Notes under the pieces: model-generated
The model's input: only the letters and a program-made list of their open reading frames with translations
What the model was told of the DNA's origin: nothing
Databases searched by the model: none
Assembly: GCA_963815665.1 (NCBI GenBank)
Contig: CAWFHN010000013.1
Span: 372,001-436,000, forward strand
Origin: DASUPK01 sp963815665
GTDB taxonomy: Bacteria; Actinomycetota; Thermoleophilia; Solirubrobacterales; 70-9
Reading direction: 5' to 3'
Length of the DNA: 64,000 nucleotides
Translations under genes and position numbers: made by a program
In this document: positions 56,737 through 64,000 of the stretch, one piece after another
How positions within the stretch are numbered: the stretch's first letter is position 1
Layout of the letters: each line of letters begins with the position of its first letter

Positions 56737-58382
56737 GCGACGCCCGCTATGACGCCGTCGTCATCGGCGGTGGCCACCACGGCACGATCATCGCCTGCTA
56801 CCTGGCTCGCGCCGGGATGAGTGTCTGCGTCCTCGAGCGGACGGAGCACTTCGGCGGCGGCGCCTGCTCCAGTGAGGGGCCGGCGCCCGGCTACCTGATG
56901 AACCACTGCAGCCACTGGACGCGGTTCTACGGGCACCCCGCCTACCGGGACTTCGACCTCGCCTCTGAGGGGCTTCGCTACCTCTTCCCCGAGCAGAACG
57001 AGGGGATGATCTTCGACGACGGCTCGTCCCTGATCGGATACTCCGCCTCGCGGGTGGTGGACCCCGTCTCGGGCCGCCAGGACCGCTCCGACGAGAACGT
57101 GCAGCGCACCTTCGAGCAGATCGCTCCCCTCTCCACGCGCGACTCCGACACCTACCTCCAGTTACTGGAGGCCTACGAGACGCACTGGAAGCGGGCCTTC
57201 CGCCGTCACCGCTTCAGCCCGCCACCACCTTGGGGCACCCCCGACCCGCTCGAGGAGCTGGTCGATCTGCCCGGCAGCAGGATCGAGCCTGTCCACCAGT
57301 ACATGACCCTGCGCCAGCTCGCCTACGACTTCTTCGAGAGCACCGAGCTGCGAATCCTCTTCATGCGAGCCGCCACCACCTCCACCGGGTGCTACCCCGA
57401 CGACGTGCCCGGCCTCCAGGGACTGCTCCACGTCCTGCCACTCACCCTGTCGTTCGAGCCCGCGGCGATTGCGGTCGGGGGCAGCCAGGCGATCACCGAC
57501 GCGCTGATGTCCGCCGGCCGGAAGATGGGCGTCAACTACGAGCACTCCGCCGATGTCGACCGGATCATTACCGACGGCGGCCGAGCGACTGGGATCGAGC
57601 TGGCGGAGGGCTCACGAATCGACGCCGGCATCGTGATCAGCGGGCTTGGACTGCCGCAAACGGTTCTTCGCCTGCTCCGCGACACCGACGTCGGCGATGG
57701 GCTCTCCCGGCGGATCCGCAACATCCACTACGACCGCGGCCAGCTGTTCTGGGCGAATCTGGCGATCGCCGAGCCGCCGCGGTACGTGGCCGAGCAAGCC
57801 AATCCCGGCGTCGGAGAGCAGCCGCGCCTGTACTGGGGGCCCAAGGACCTCGACTACCTGACCCTCAGCTACCAGCCCGAGATCTTCACCGACGGGTTTG
57901 CACGGCGGCCCTACGTCCTCTCCTCGGTCGACAGCTTCTGGGACGAGAGGCGCGCCCCGGCGGGAGGGCATATCGTCGGGGTCGAGGAGTTCTCTGCGCC
58001 GCGGCGCATGTTCTCGCGGCCCGAGTGGCGGGAGATCAAGGAGCGCTTCATGAACAACCTGCTGAGAGAGTGGGAGCGCTACGCACCCAACATGACTCGC
58101 GAGAACGTGATCGCCGAGCGCGTCTACTGCCCCGACGACATCGAGCGCCAGCGCCCGGACATGGCCGAGGGCGGCTACTCCGCCGGAAGCACGATCTCCT
58201 CCCAGCTCGGCCGCTTTCGGCCGATTGCCGGGATCGACGGCTACCGGCTGCTGTTCGACAACCTCTACAACTGCTCGTCCAACCTCCACTCGGGACCCGG
58301 GATCGGCCGCGGCTCCAGTTGGAACTGCTTCCAGGAGATCGCCCGCGACCTCGCCCTGGAGGCGCCCGTGCTCGCGGCCTGA
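56733..58382 (+). CDS. CrtI/phytoene-dehydrogenase-like FAD oxidoreductase
   Basis: 549 residues with the dinucleotide motif VVIGGGHHGTIIACYLARAG (9-28), ERTEHFGGGACSS after it and a C-terminal FAD-binding GIDGYRLLFDN region. It belongs to the phytoene-desaturase-like NAD(P)/FAD family used for varied dehydrogenations and isomerisations. No carotenoid genes are nearby. The TTG start overlaps the phosphotransferase stop (TTGA), so it probably acts on the same aromatic or on its phosphorylated form. The reaction is unknown. Confidence 0.78.
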   Translation: MSDARYDAVVIGGGHHGTIIACYLARAGMSVCVLERTEHFGGGACSSEGPAPGYLMNHCSHWTRFYGHPAYRDFDLASEGLRYLFPEQNEGMIFDDGSSLIGYSASRVVDPVSGRQDRSDENVQRTFEQIAPLSTRDSDTYLQLLEAYETHWKRAFRRHRFSPPPPWGTPDPLEELVDLPGSRIEPVHQYMTLRQLAYDFFESTELRILFMRAATTSTGCYPDDVPGLQGLLHVLPLTLSFEPAAIAVGGSQAITDALMSAGRKMGVNYEHSADVDRIITDGGRATGIELAEGSRIDAGIVISGLGLPQTVLRLLRDTDVGDGLSRRIRNIHYDRGQLFWANLAIAEPPRYVAEQANPGVGEQPRLYWGPKDLDYLTLSYQPEIFTDGFARRPYVLSSVDSFWDERRAPAGGHIVGVEEFSAPRRMFSRPEWREIKERFMNNLLREWERYAPNMTRENVIAERVYCPDDIERQRPDMAEGGYSAGSTISSQLGRFRPIAGIDGYRLLFDNLYNCSSNLHSGPGIGRGSSWNCFQEIARDLALEAPVLAA

Positions 58383-59107
58383 TGGGGGTCGAGGGCAAGC
58401 GCGTGCTCGTCACGGGGGCGGCCCGCGGTGTCGGGCTGGCGCTGGCGCTCCATCTCGCGGAGCGAGGTGCACGGGTGCTCGGCGCCGACCTGACGCCCGA
58501 GTCAGCCGACCTCGAGGAGGCGGGGGTCAGGCTGGTCCGCGCGGACGTCAGCTCCGAGGAGGACGCCGCCGCGATGGTGACCGCCGCGCGCGATTCGCTC
58601 GGCGGGCTCGACGCCCTGGTCAACAACGCCGCACTGGTGGACCTCGAGCGGCGGCCCTTCTGGGAGATCCCCGCCGGGGAGTGGAACCGAGTCCTCGCCG
58701 TCAACGTGGTCGGCCCCTGGCTCTGCGCAAAGGCCGCGCTGCCGCCGCTTCGAGAGGCGGGCGGCGGGGCCATCGTCAACCTGGCCTCCGAGGTGGCCTT
58801 CACCGGCTCTCCCGGCCTCGCCCACTACGTCTCCTCCAAGGGCGCCGTGGTCTCCCTTACGCGGCTGATGGCTCGCGAGCTGGGCCCCGAGAGAATCCGG
58901 GTGAACGCTGTGGCGCCCGGGTACATCCCGACCGAGGGCGCGCGCGACCTGGCGCCCGAAGAGGGCTACGACGCGAGCGCCACCCCGCTCGGCCGGGTCG
59001 GAGAGCCACAGGACCTGTTGGGGGCTCTCACCTTTCTGCTCTCCGACGACAGCGCCTTCGTCACCGGCCAGACGCTGCTGGTCAACGGTGGTCGTTTGAT
59101 GCGCTGA
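58382..59107 (+). CDS. Short-chain dehydrogenase/reductase
   Basis: A classical SDR of 241 residues with TGAARGVG (11-18), NNAA near 82, the Ser-Tyr-Lys site (YVSSK near 148-152) and a C-terminal FVTGQTLLVNGG. ATG 58382 overlaps the preceding stop (TGATG), so it is the third gene of the LysR-controlled operon. It likely oxidises an alcohol produced by its neighbours; the substrate cannot be assigned. Confidence 0.87.
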   Translation: MGVEGKRVLVTGAARGVGLALALHLAERGARVLGADLTPESADLEEAGVRLVRADVSSEEDAAAMVTAARDSLGGLDALVNNAALVDLERRPFWEIPAGEWNRVLAVNVVGPWLCAKAALPPLREAGGGAIVNLASEVAFTGSPGLAHYVSSKGAVVSLTRLMARELGPERIRVNAVAPGYIPTEGARDLAPEEGYDASATPLGRVGEPQDLLGALTFLLSDDSAFVTGQTLLVNGGRLMR

Positions 59108-59127
59108 TCGGTCCAGCCGGCCGAGCG

Positions 59128-60342
59128 CTAGGGCGCCGGCTCCAACACCGGCTCGAGCGGCGTCCCGTCACAGAACAGCTCGCTGATCACCAGCGCGCCG
59201 ATCCCGCAGGCCGCGATCGTCATCCCCATCGGCAGGGCATCGTGGTTGCCGGCCACCCCGGCGAGCGGAGCCAGCACTGCGCCCAGGCCGAACTGGCCGA
59301 GACCGTAGAGCGCCGAGGCGCTGCCGGCCCGCTCGCCCTGCTGGGCCAGCGCCAGGGCGGTCGAGTTGGGGACGATCAGCCCGATCGCGCTGACCATCAA
59401 CCAGAGGCCGACGAGCAGCGGCGTCAGTCCCGCATCCAGGACGACCGACAGCAGGGTGACCACGCCACCGGCCGCGCTCATCATCCCGCCGGCTCGGAGC
59501 AGGACGCTCGGCCCGATCCGCTCGACGAGTCGGCCGCTGACCTGCGAGAGCGCGACCAGCCCGGCGGCGTTGGCGGCGAAGGCCAGGCTGAACTGCTGCG
59601 GGGACAGCCCGTGGATGTCCTCCAGCACGAATGGCGCTCCGGCGATGTAGCTGAACATCGCGGCGAAGCCGAGGCTCCCGACCAGCGCATAGGGAAGGAA
59701 GGTCCGGTCTCCGATCAGGCGGCGAAAGACGCGGAGCTTGGTCCTGATGCCGGGCTCGTGGCGCAGATGCTCGGGGAGGGTCTCGACCAGGACGATGTTC
59801 GCGACCGCCAGAATCACGCCGCTGATCACCGCGAAGAGGACGAACAGCCCGCGCCAGGTGGTGAAGCGGAGCACCTGGCCTCCGATGATCGGCGCGATGA
59901 CCGGCGCGACCCCGCTGATCAGGACGAGCCGGGCGAACACCCTCGCGCCCGCGGAGCCCGTGTAGAGGTCCCGGACGATCGCGCGGGCGATCACGAACCC
60001 CACGCCCGCCGCCGCCCCCTGCACCAGCCGCAGGAAGGTCAGCGTCCAGATCCCGGGCGACAGGCCGCAGAGCAGCGAGGAGGCGACGTAGGCCAGCAGG
60101 CCGGCCAGCACCGGGGTCCGCCTGCCGACGTTGTCGCTGATCGACCCGGCGACCACCTGGCTGAGGGCGAGGCCGATCAGGAAGGCGGTGAGCGTCAGCT
60201 GCCCGGTGGAGGTGCTGGTCCCGAGGTCCGAGGTGAGCTCGGGCAACCCCGGGATGTAGGCGTCGATCGAGAGAGGCGCGATCCCGGTGAGCGCACCGAG
60301 GACCAGGAAGACCCCCAGCCGACGACGAGAGGAGAGCTCCAC
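59128..60342 (-). CDS. Bcr/CflA-family multidrug-efflux MFS transporter
   Basis: 404 residues, twelve hydrophobic segments. IDAYIPGLPE in TM1 and RLVQGAAAGVGFVIARAIVRD (quoted here as the usual TM4-5 motif, shortened in effect to RLVQGAAAG) mark the Bcr/CflA drug/H+ antiporters. The MFS A-motif GSISDNVGRR lies near 67-76. It may export aromatic intermediates or act as general resistance. The start is GTG 60342. It lies 4 bases after the amidase gene and is the 3' gene of the minus-strand operon. Confidence 0.85.
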   Translation of the reverse strand: MELSSRRRLGVFLVLGALTGIAPLSIDAYIPGLPELTSDLGTSTSTGQLTLTAFLIGLALSQVVAGSISDNVGRRTPVLAGLLAYVASSLLCGLSPGIWTLTFLRLVQGAAAGVGFVIARAIVRDLYTGSAGARVFARLVLISGVAPVIAPIIGGQVLRFTTWRGLFVLFAVISGVILAVANIVLVETLPEHLRHEPGIRTKLRVFRRLIGDRTFLPYALVGSLGFAAMFSYIAGAPFVLEDIHGLSPQQFSLAFAANAAGLVALSQVSGRLVERIGPSVLLRAGGMMSAAGGVVTLLSVVLDAGLTPLLVGLWLMVSAIGLIVPNSTALALAQQGERAGSASALYGLGQFGLGAVLAPLAGVAGNHDALPMGMTIAACGIGALVISELFCDGTPLEPVLEPAP

Positions 60343-60346
60343 GAAG

Positions 60347-61708
60347 TCAGCCGCGCGGCACGCCGAGCTCGGCCTGCAGCGCCATCCCCAGGCCGAGCAG
60401 CTCCCAGTCGCTCGCCTCGGGCCCGATCAGCGAGACGCCGACCGGCAGGCCGCCGGCGGACCCGATCCCTGCCGGCAGGGAGACCGCGGGAAGACCGGTC
60501 CAGTTCCAGTAGCTGGTCAGCGAGATCAACTCGGCGTCGGTCCCCCAGTGGTCGTATCCGTCGCCGCGCACCCAGGCGACCACGGGAACGGTCGGCTCGA
60601 TCACGGCATCGACGCGGTGCTCGGCGAACCAATCGAGCCAGGCGTAGGTGTCCTCGCGGCGCTGGATCTGCGCCGCCCAGTAGTCGATCGCGGAGGTGCC
60701 CTGCCTCTCCCCCTCCTCGACCCACTCGCGAAGCGCAGGCCGGTACATCTCACGACGGTCGGCGAGACGGCGGTGCCAGGCCGCGAGCTCGGCGAACAGG
60801 ATGCTGAGATACGGCCCGCCGACATCGAGCTCGGCCACCGGGGCCGGTGCCTCGATCAGCTCGGCGCCGAGCGAGCGGCAGGCCGCGAGCGCGGAATCGA
60901 GCCCGGCGGCGACGTCGGCGTCCAGGTCCACCATCGAGAGCCGCGGCGAGAGGACCAGCCGCTTGCCCGTGAGGCCTTCCTCGGGAGGCGCACCCGTCAG
61001 CCGGCTGATCGGCTCGAGCAGCGCGGCGCAGTCCTCAAGCGTCCGCGCCATCGGGCCGGCGTGGTCGAAGCTCGGCGCCAGCGGGACCACCCCGCGGAAC
61101 GAGGTCGTCCCGTAGCTCGGCTTGATCGTCGAGGTGCCGCACATGGCGGAGGGGATGCGCAGCGAGCCGGCGGTGTCCGTCCCGGTGGCCGCGGGCGTCA
61201 TCCGCGCGGCGAGCGCCGCCGCCGAGCCGCCGCTCGAGCCGCCCGCCGTGCGGTCGAGCGCCCAGGGATTCCCGACCTGATCGGTGGTGCCGCCCACGGT
61301 GAACTCGTGGGTGTGGAGGTGCCCCAGCAGGACCATCCCGGCCGCCTTCAGGCTCGCCCAGACGTCGCTGTCTCGATCCGGGACATCCTCGAAAGCGCGG
61401 CTGGAGGCGGTCAGTGGCTTGCCCGCCACCCCGTAGACGTCCTTCAACCCGACCGGCACACCGTGCAACGGGGGGCGCTCGTCCGCGGGAATGTTGTCGG
61501 CGCGCCTCGCGGCCTCGACCGCGTCCTCCGCGTAGACCCGGACCCAGGCGTTGATCGAGTCCGGGTCGCCCTCGTGGCTGTGGGTCCCGTCGCGCTCCTC
61601 GATCCGCCGCAGGCACGCTTCGACCAGCTCGAGCGAGGAGAGCTCACCTCCGGCGAGCGCCGAGATCGCCCCGCCGACGCCGAGGTCCGCCGGGTCCGTA
61701 GTGCTCAC
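60347..61708 (-). CDS. Amidase (amidase-signature family)
   Basis: About 453 residues. The Ser-cisSer-Lys triad is visible: Lys in VGLKDVYG (about 87), Ser in TAGGSSGGSAAA, and the nucleophile Ser in GTDTAGSLRIPSA. It hydrolyses amides such as aryl amides or is a Glu-tRNA amidotransferase A paralogue; the absence of GatB/GatC nearby favours a catabolic amidase. GTG 61708 overlaps the HAD gene stop (GTGA); a GTG six bases earlier is possible. The substrate is unknown. Confidence 0.85.
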   Translation of the reverse strand: MSTTDPADLGVGGAISALAGGELSSLELVEACLRRIEERDGTHSHEGDPDSINAWVRVYAEDAVEAARRADNIPADERPPLHGVPVGLKDVYGVAGKPLTASSRAFEDVPDRDSDVWASLKAAGMVLLGHLHTHEFTVGGTTDQVGNPWALDRTAGGSSGGSAAALAARMTPAATGTDTAGSLRIPSAMCGTSTIKPSYGTTSFRGVVPLAPSFDHAGPMARTLEDCAALLEPISRLTGAPPEEGLTGKRLVLSPRLSMVDLDADVAAGLDSALAACRSLGAELIEAPAPVAELDVGGPYLSILFAELAAWHRRLADRREMYRPALREWVEEGERQGTSAIDYWAAQIQRREDTYAWLDWFAEHRVDAVIEPTVPVVAWVRGDGYDHWGTDAELISLTSYWNWTGLPAVSLPAGIGSAGGLPVGVSLIGPEASDWELLGLGMALQAELGVPRG

Positions 61709-62508
61709 AGCCACGGCAGCATCTCCTGGACGCCGTCGATGACGGCGTCGGGGCGCGTGCTCTCGGGCACGCCGTTCAGATCTAGCGAGCCGCTCATGCC
61801 GCTGCGGACCAGGATCGTCCGCGAGCCGCCCAGGTGGCCGAGGGCGATGTCCATGTCGAGGTCGTCCCCGATCACGGCGTGCTGCTCCGGCGGCACGCCC
61901 AGCCGCTCGCTGGTCGCCTCCACCGCGACCTCCGATGGCTTGCCCACCACGATCGGGACCACCTCGGTCACCTTGGCGATCGCCGCAGCCGCCATCGCGC
62001 CGCGGCTGAAGATCAGGCCATTCGCTCCCCAAAAGCCGCGGCCGTAGTTCGCGGTCAGTAGGGGCGCTCCCTTCATCACCGCCCGGGCGGCCGTCTCGAG
62101 CTCGTCCATGTCGACCTGCGGCACGTGCGCGACGAAGACAGCCTCGGCCTCGTCGGTGTCGATGAGGGGAACGCCGTCCCGCTCCATGCGGCGCTTGATC
62201 TCGTCGGAGCCGAAGACCATCGCCGGGCGGCCGGGATGGTGCTGGGCGAGGTAGGAGGTCGCGCTGACGACCGGCGTGAGCAGCTCGTCGTCGGTGACCG
62301 GCAGGCCGTCCTCGCGGAGACCCGCGGCGAACGTCTCGGGGTCGAGGTGGCTGCCGTTCGTGAAGAGGACGAGCCGCCGTCCCGAGCGGCGGATCGCCTC
62401 CAGCACCTCGACCGCTCCCGGCAGGGGCTCGGAGCGGAAGTCTGCGCCGCGGTGGACGAGGGATCCGTCGACGTCGAAGACGAACCCCTTGACATCGTCG
62501 AGCTGCAT
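61705..62508 (-). CDS. HAD-superfamily phosphatase (NagD/IIA type)
   Basis: 267 residues. Motif I FDVDGSLV gives the nucleophile and acid Asp (D12, D14). Motif II is LFTNGS (about 48-53), the Lys is in VVGKPSEVA, and motif IV is IGDDLDMD. The cap is of the C2/NagD type, as in phosphoglycolate and 4-nitrophenyl phosphate phosphatases. The family removes phosphate from small molecules. It is encoded next to a split PEP-synthase-like phosphotransferase subunit, so dephosphorylation of an aryl phosphate is conceivable. Starts and stops overlap both neighbours. Confidence 0.83.
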   Translation of the reverse strand: MQLDDVKGFVFDVDGSLVHRGADFRSEPLPGAVEVLEAIRRSGRRLVLFTNGSHLDPETFAAGLREDGLPVTDDELLTPVVSATSYLAQHHPGRPAMVFGSDEIKRRMERDGVPLIDTDEAEAVFVAHVPQVDMDELETAARAVMKGAPLLTANYGRGFWGANGLIFSRGAMAAAAIAKVTEVVPIVVGKPSEVAVEATSERLGVPPEQHAVIGDDLDMDIALGHLGGSRTILVRSGMSGSLDLNGVPESTRPDAVIDGVQEMLPWL

Positions 62509-63854
62509 CAGTGGGCGGCGCCCTCGGTAACCATCGCGTCGACCTGCTCGGCGGGCATGGTCAGGCGAAGGAGCAGCTCCTCGTCGGAGATGGCGTCGCC
62601 GTGCTTCTCGCGGGCGCCCTCGAGGCTGAGCGGCTCGACGTCCTTCAGCTTCGCCGCGCGCGGCATCGAGAGCACCTTGTCGGCGACCTCCGGATCGACC
62701 GGGGCGGCGGGCTCGAAGAAGTGGCCGTGGAAGTACCGGATCATCTCGTTGGAGACCTTGCTCCAGCGCTCCTCGTAGATCACGTTCATCACCGCCTGGG
62801 TGGCGACGAACTGCGAGACCGGGGTGACCATGATCGGGTAGCCCATCTCGGCGCGGACCCGAGTGACCTCCTCGAGGGTGGCGTCGAACAGCTCGGGCTT
62901 GCCGATCTCCTTCAGCTGTCGCTTGGTGGTGGTCACCATGCCGCCCGGCATCTGGTGGCGGTAGTAGGCGGCGTCGTACTCGACCGGCTTGCCGAGCGGC
63001 AGGTCCTTGCGCTGGGCGAGCGCCCTGAAGTGCTCGGAGACCTCGGCGAGCGCCTCGGCATCGAGGCCGTGCGAGTAACCCTCGGCCTCCAGGTTGTGGA
63101 GGGTGTTCTCGCAGGACGGGTTCGAGGTCCCGTTGGCGACCGGGGCCACCGCCGTGTGCAGGGTGCGCGTCCCTGCCTTCAGGCCCTCGACGTAGGCCAG
63201 CGGGCCGAGGCTGATCGTGCAGTGGCTGTGGAGCTCCACGGGACGAGGGGCGGCGGCGTCCATGAAGCCCGGGATCAGCTCGTGCACCGCGTCGGCGGTG
63301 AGCAGGCCGCCGGGGTCCTTGAGATAGAGGCGGTCGATGTCCTCCGAGCCGGACACGGCCCTGGCGCGCTCGAGGTAGTAGTCGTGGGTGTGCACCGGGC
63401 TGATCGAGTAGGTCAGCCCGATCACGACCTCCTCCACCCCCTCCTCGCGCGCTATCCGCGCCAGCCGCAGCAGCGCCTCGGGATCGTTCGAGGGCTCGGC
63501 GATCTGAAAGCGGCGAATCCCGTTGCGCGCGACGCAGCGGAAGACCAGCCGGATCACATCCTCCCCGGCGGGCGTCCAGGAGATGAAGCGCATCCCGGTG
63601 GTGATGAAGTTCAGGGGCGTGTCCGGCATCGCCTCGCTGACGAGGCGGATCCGCTCCCAGGGGTCCTCGTGGTGGAAGCGGACCGAGACGGACATGTGGG
63701 TGCTGGAGGTGAAGTCGAGGGCCCGGAAACCGACCCGATCCATGGTCGGCGCGATGTCGAGCACGTCGGGTGTCGTCAGGCCGGTCGCGCTCCAGAGGCT
63801 CTGGTTGCCGTCGCGCGTCGTCGTGTCGACGATCTCGACCAGTTCGCCGTTCAT
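62508..63854 (-). CDS. Pyruvate carboxylase/oxaloacetate decarboxylase carboxyltransferase-like protein (PycB/5S type), no biotin domain
   Basis: 448 residues of the DRE-TIM carboxyltransferase family with TTRDGNQSLW (12-21), a Lys in YLKDPGG near 178, metal His residues in ELHSHC near 208-213, and the C-terminal PYC/OADA domain. There is no biotinyl-lysine (MKM) segment, so a separate carrier would be needed if it is biotin-dependent. It lies between an ATP-grasp protein gene and a HAD phosphatase with overlapping codons. It may carboxylate or decarboxylate an intermediate; the role is unclear. Confidence 0.8.
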   Translation of the reverse strand: MNGELVEIVDTTTRDGNQSLWSATGLTTPDVLDIAPTMDRVGFRALDFTSSTHMSVSVRFHHEDPWERIRLVSEAMPDTPLNFITTGMRFISWTPAGEDVIRLVFRCVARNGIRRFQIAEPSNDPEALLRLARIAREEGVEEVVIGLTYSISPVHTHDYYLERARAVSGSEDIDRLYLKDPGGLLTADAVHELIPGFMDAAAPRPVELHSHCTISLGPLAYVEGLKAGTRTLHTAVAPVANGTSNPSCENTLHNLEAEGYSHGLDAEALAEVSEHFRALAQRKDLPLGKPVEYDAAYYRHQMPGGMVTTTKRQLKEIGKPELFDATLEEVTRVRAEMGYPIMVTPVSQFVATQAVMNVIYEERWSKVSNEMIRYFHGHFFEPAAPVDPEVADKVLSMPRAAKLKDVEPLSLEGAREKHGDAISDEELLLRLTMPAEQVDAMVTEGAAH

Positions 63855-64000
63855 CGGCTCTTGGCGGCGCCGAAGGTGTCCATCACCAGGTCCATCGCCG
63901 AGCGCGCCGGGGCCGCCTTCTCGGACTCGGCGGGCTTCGCGGTCACCGGTCGCGCCTGGAGCATGTAGAGCTCGCCGCCGCCCCGCGCGATCGCCCACTC
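63851..64000 (-). CDS. C-terminal end of an ATP-grasp (PEP-synthase N-domain) protein, partial
   Basis: Only the last 49 codons are in the window. They read EWAIARGGGELYMLQARPVT, the conserved end of the PEP/pyruvate-binding ATP-grasp domain, then an Ala/Lys/Glu tail and stop. The protein ends directly after this domain, so it lacks the phosphohistidine and C-terminal domains of a full PEP synthase. This is the expected form of the small ATP-binding subunit of phenylphosphate synthase or of CreHI-type kinases. Its stop overlaps the next ATG (ATGA). It is a likely partner for the protein at 54907. Confidence 0.75.
   Translation of the reverse strand, partial: EWAIARGGGELYMLQARPVTAKPAESEKAAPARSAMDLVMDTFGAAKSR

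Noticed and set aside
58225..60807. An 860-codon plus-strand open frame over the SDR, MFS and amidase genes
   Set aside because: Parts are out of frame with the SDR and antisense to the MFS and amidase; Arg/Gln/Asp-rich and without motifs.
1..64000. rRNA, tRNA, CRISPR arrays, insertion sequences or prophage
   Set aside because: No tRNA-like cloverleaf, repeat-spacer pattern, transposase or phage gene was recognised on either strand.

Overview
The window is about 64 kb of very GC-rich DNA. Genes are tightly packed, starts are often GTG or TTG, and stop and start codons often overlap (ATGA, GTGA, TTGA). This fits a high-GC actinobacterium; the mix of families would suit Thermoleophilia/Solirubrobacterales, but that placement is inference. 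I see no rRNA, tRNA, CRISPR, phage or transposase genes. Almost the whole window is a catabolic island for aromatic (probably lignin- or plant-derived) acids.

Layout. 1-6.3 kb (+): an antiporter, then an aldehyde dehydrogenase coupled to a benzoylformate-decarboxylase-like enzyme, then an unknown two-repeat protein. 6.3-9.7 kb (-): an aldehyde dehydrogenase and a GMC oxidoreductase. 10.2-21.6 kb (-): one long operon, PaaK-like ligase, GntR regulator, pcaI, pcaJ, pcaH, pcaG, pcaB, pcaD, pcaC. It continues without a break into a dehydrogenase, an extradiol dioxygenase, an amidohydrolase, a GalB-type hydratase and a GalC-type aldolase. 21.7-29.4 kb (-): a GntR-headed operon with MetE-like and GcvT-like proteins, an MFS transporter, PobA, two short-chain dehydrogenase-type proteins and an alcohol dehydrogenase. 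29.5-43.2 kb (+): an aryl-aldehyde dehydrogenase, a MaoC hydratase, a CouO-like amidohydrolase, a five-gene branched-chain-type ABC transporter and two E1 alpha/beta pairs of 2-oxoacid-dehydrogenase type. 44.3-49.4 kb (+): a split GMC dehydrogenase with accessory reductases, a hydrolase and a VOC protein. 49.4-53.9 kb: an acetoacetyl-CoA synthetase divergent from a DpgC-like cofactor-free dioxygenase and a PaaK ligase. 53.9-59.1 kb: a LysR regulator divergent from a phenylphosphate-synthase-alpha-like protein, a CrtI-like oxidoreductase and an SDR. 59.1-64 kb (-): a drug-efflux MFS, an amidase, a HAD phosphatase, a PycB-like carboxyltransferase and the tail of an ATP-grasp (PEP-synthase N-domain) protein.

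How it may work together. PobA makes protocatechuate from 4-hydroxybenzoate, and the pca genes take it to succinyl-CoA and acetyl-CoA. Several modules could feed 4-hydroxybenzoate or benzoate: side-chain shortening by the CouO-like enzyme, aldehyde oxidation by three aldehyde dehydrogenases, possible O-demethylation by the MetE/GcvT-like pair, and phosphorylation of phenols by a split PEP-synthase-like kinase. Two ideas look most novel. First, PaaK ligase, DpgC-like dioxygenase, benzoylformate-decarboxylase-like enzyme and aldehyde dehydrogenase together would convert arylacetates to aryl carboxylates through arylglyoxylates. Second, the 3' half of the pca operon looks like a protocatechuate or gallate meta-cleavage route in which the first three enzymes come from families other than LigAB, LigC and LigI. 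Both are inferences from family membership and gene order.
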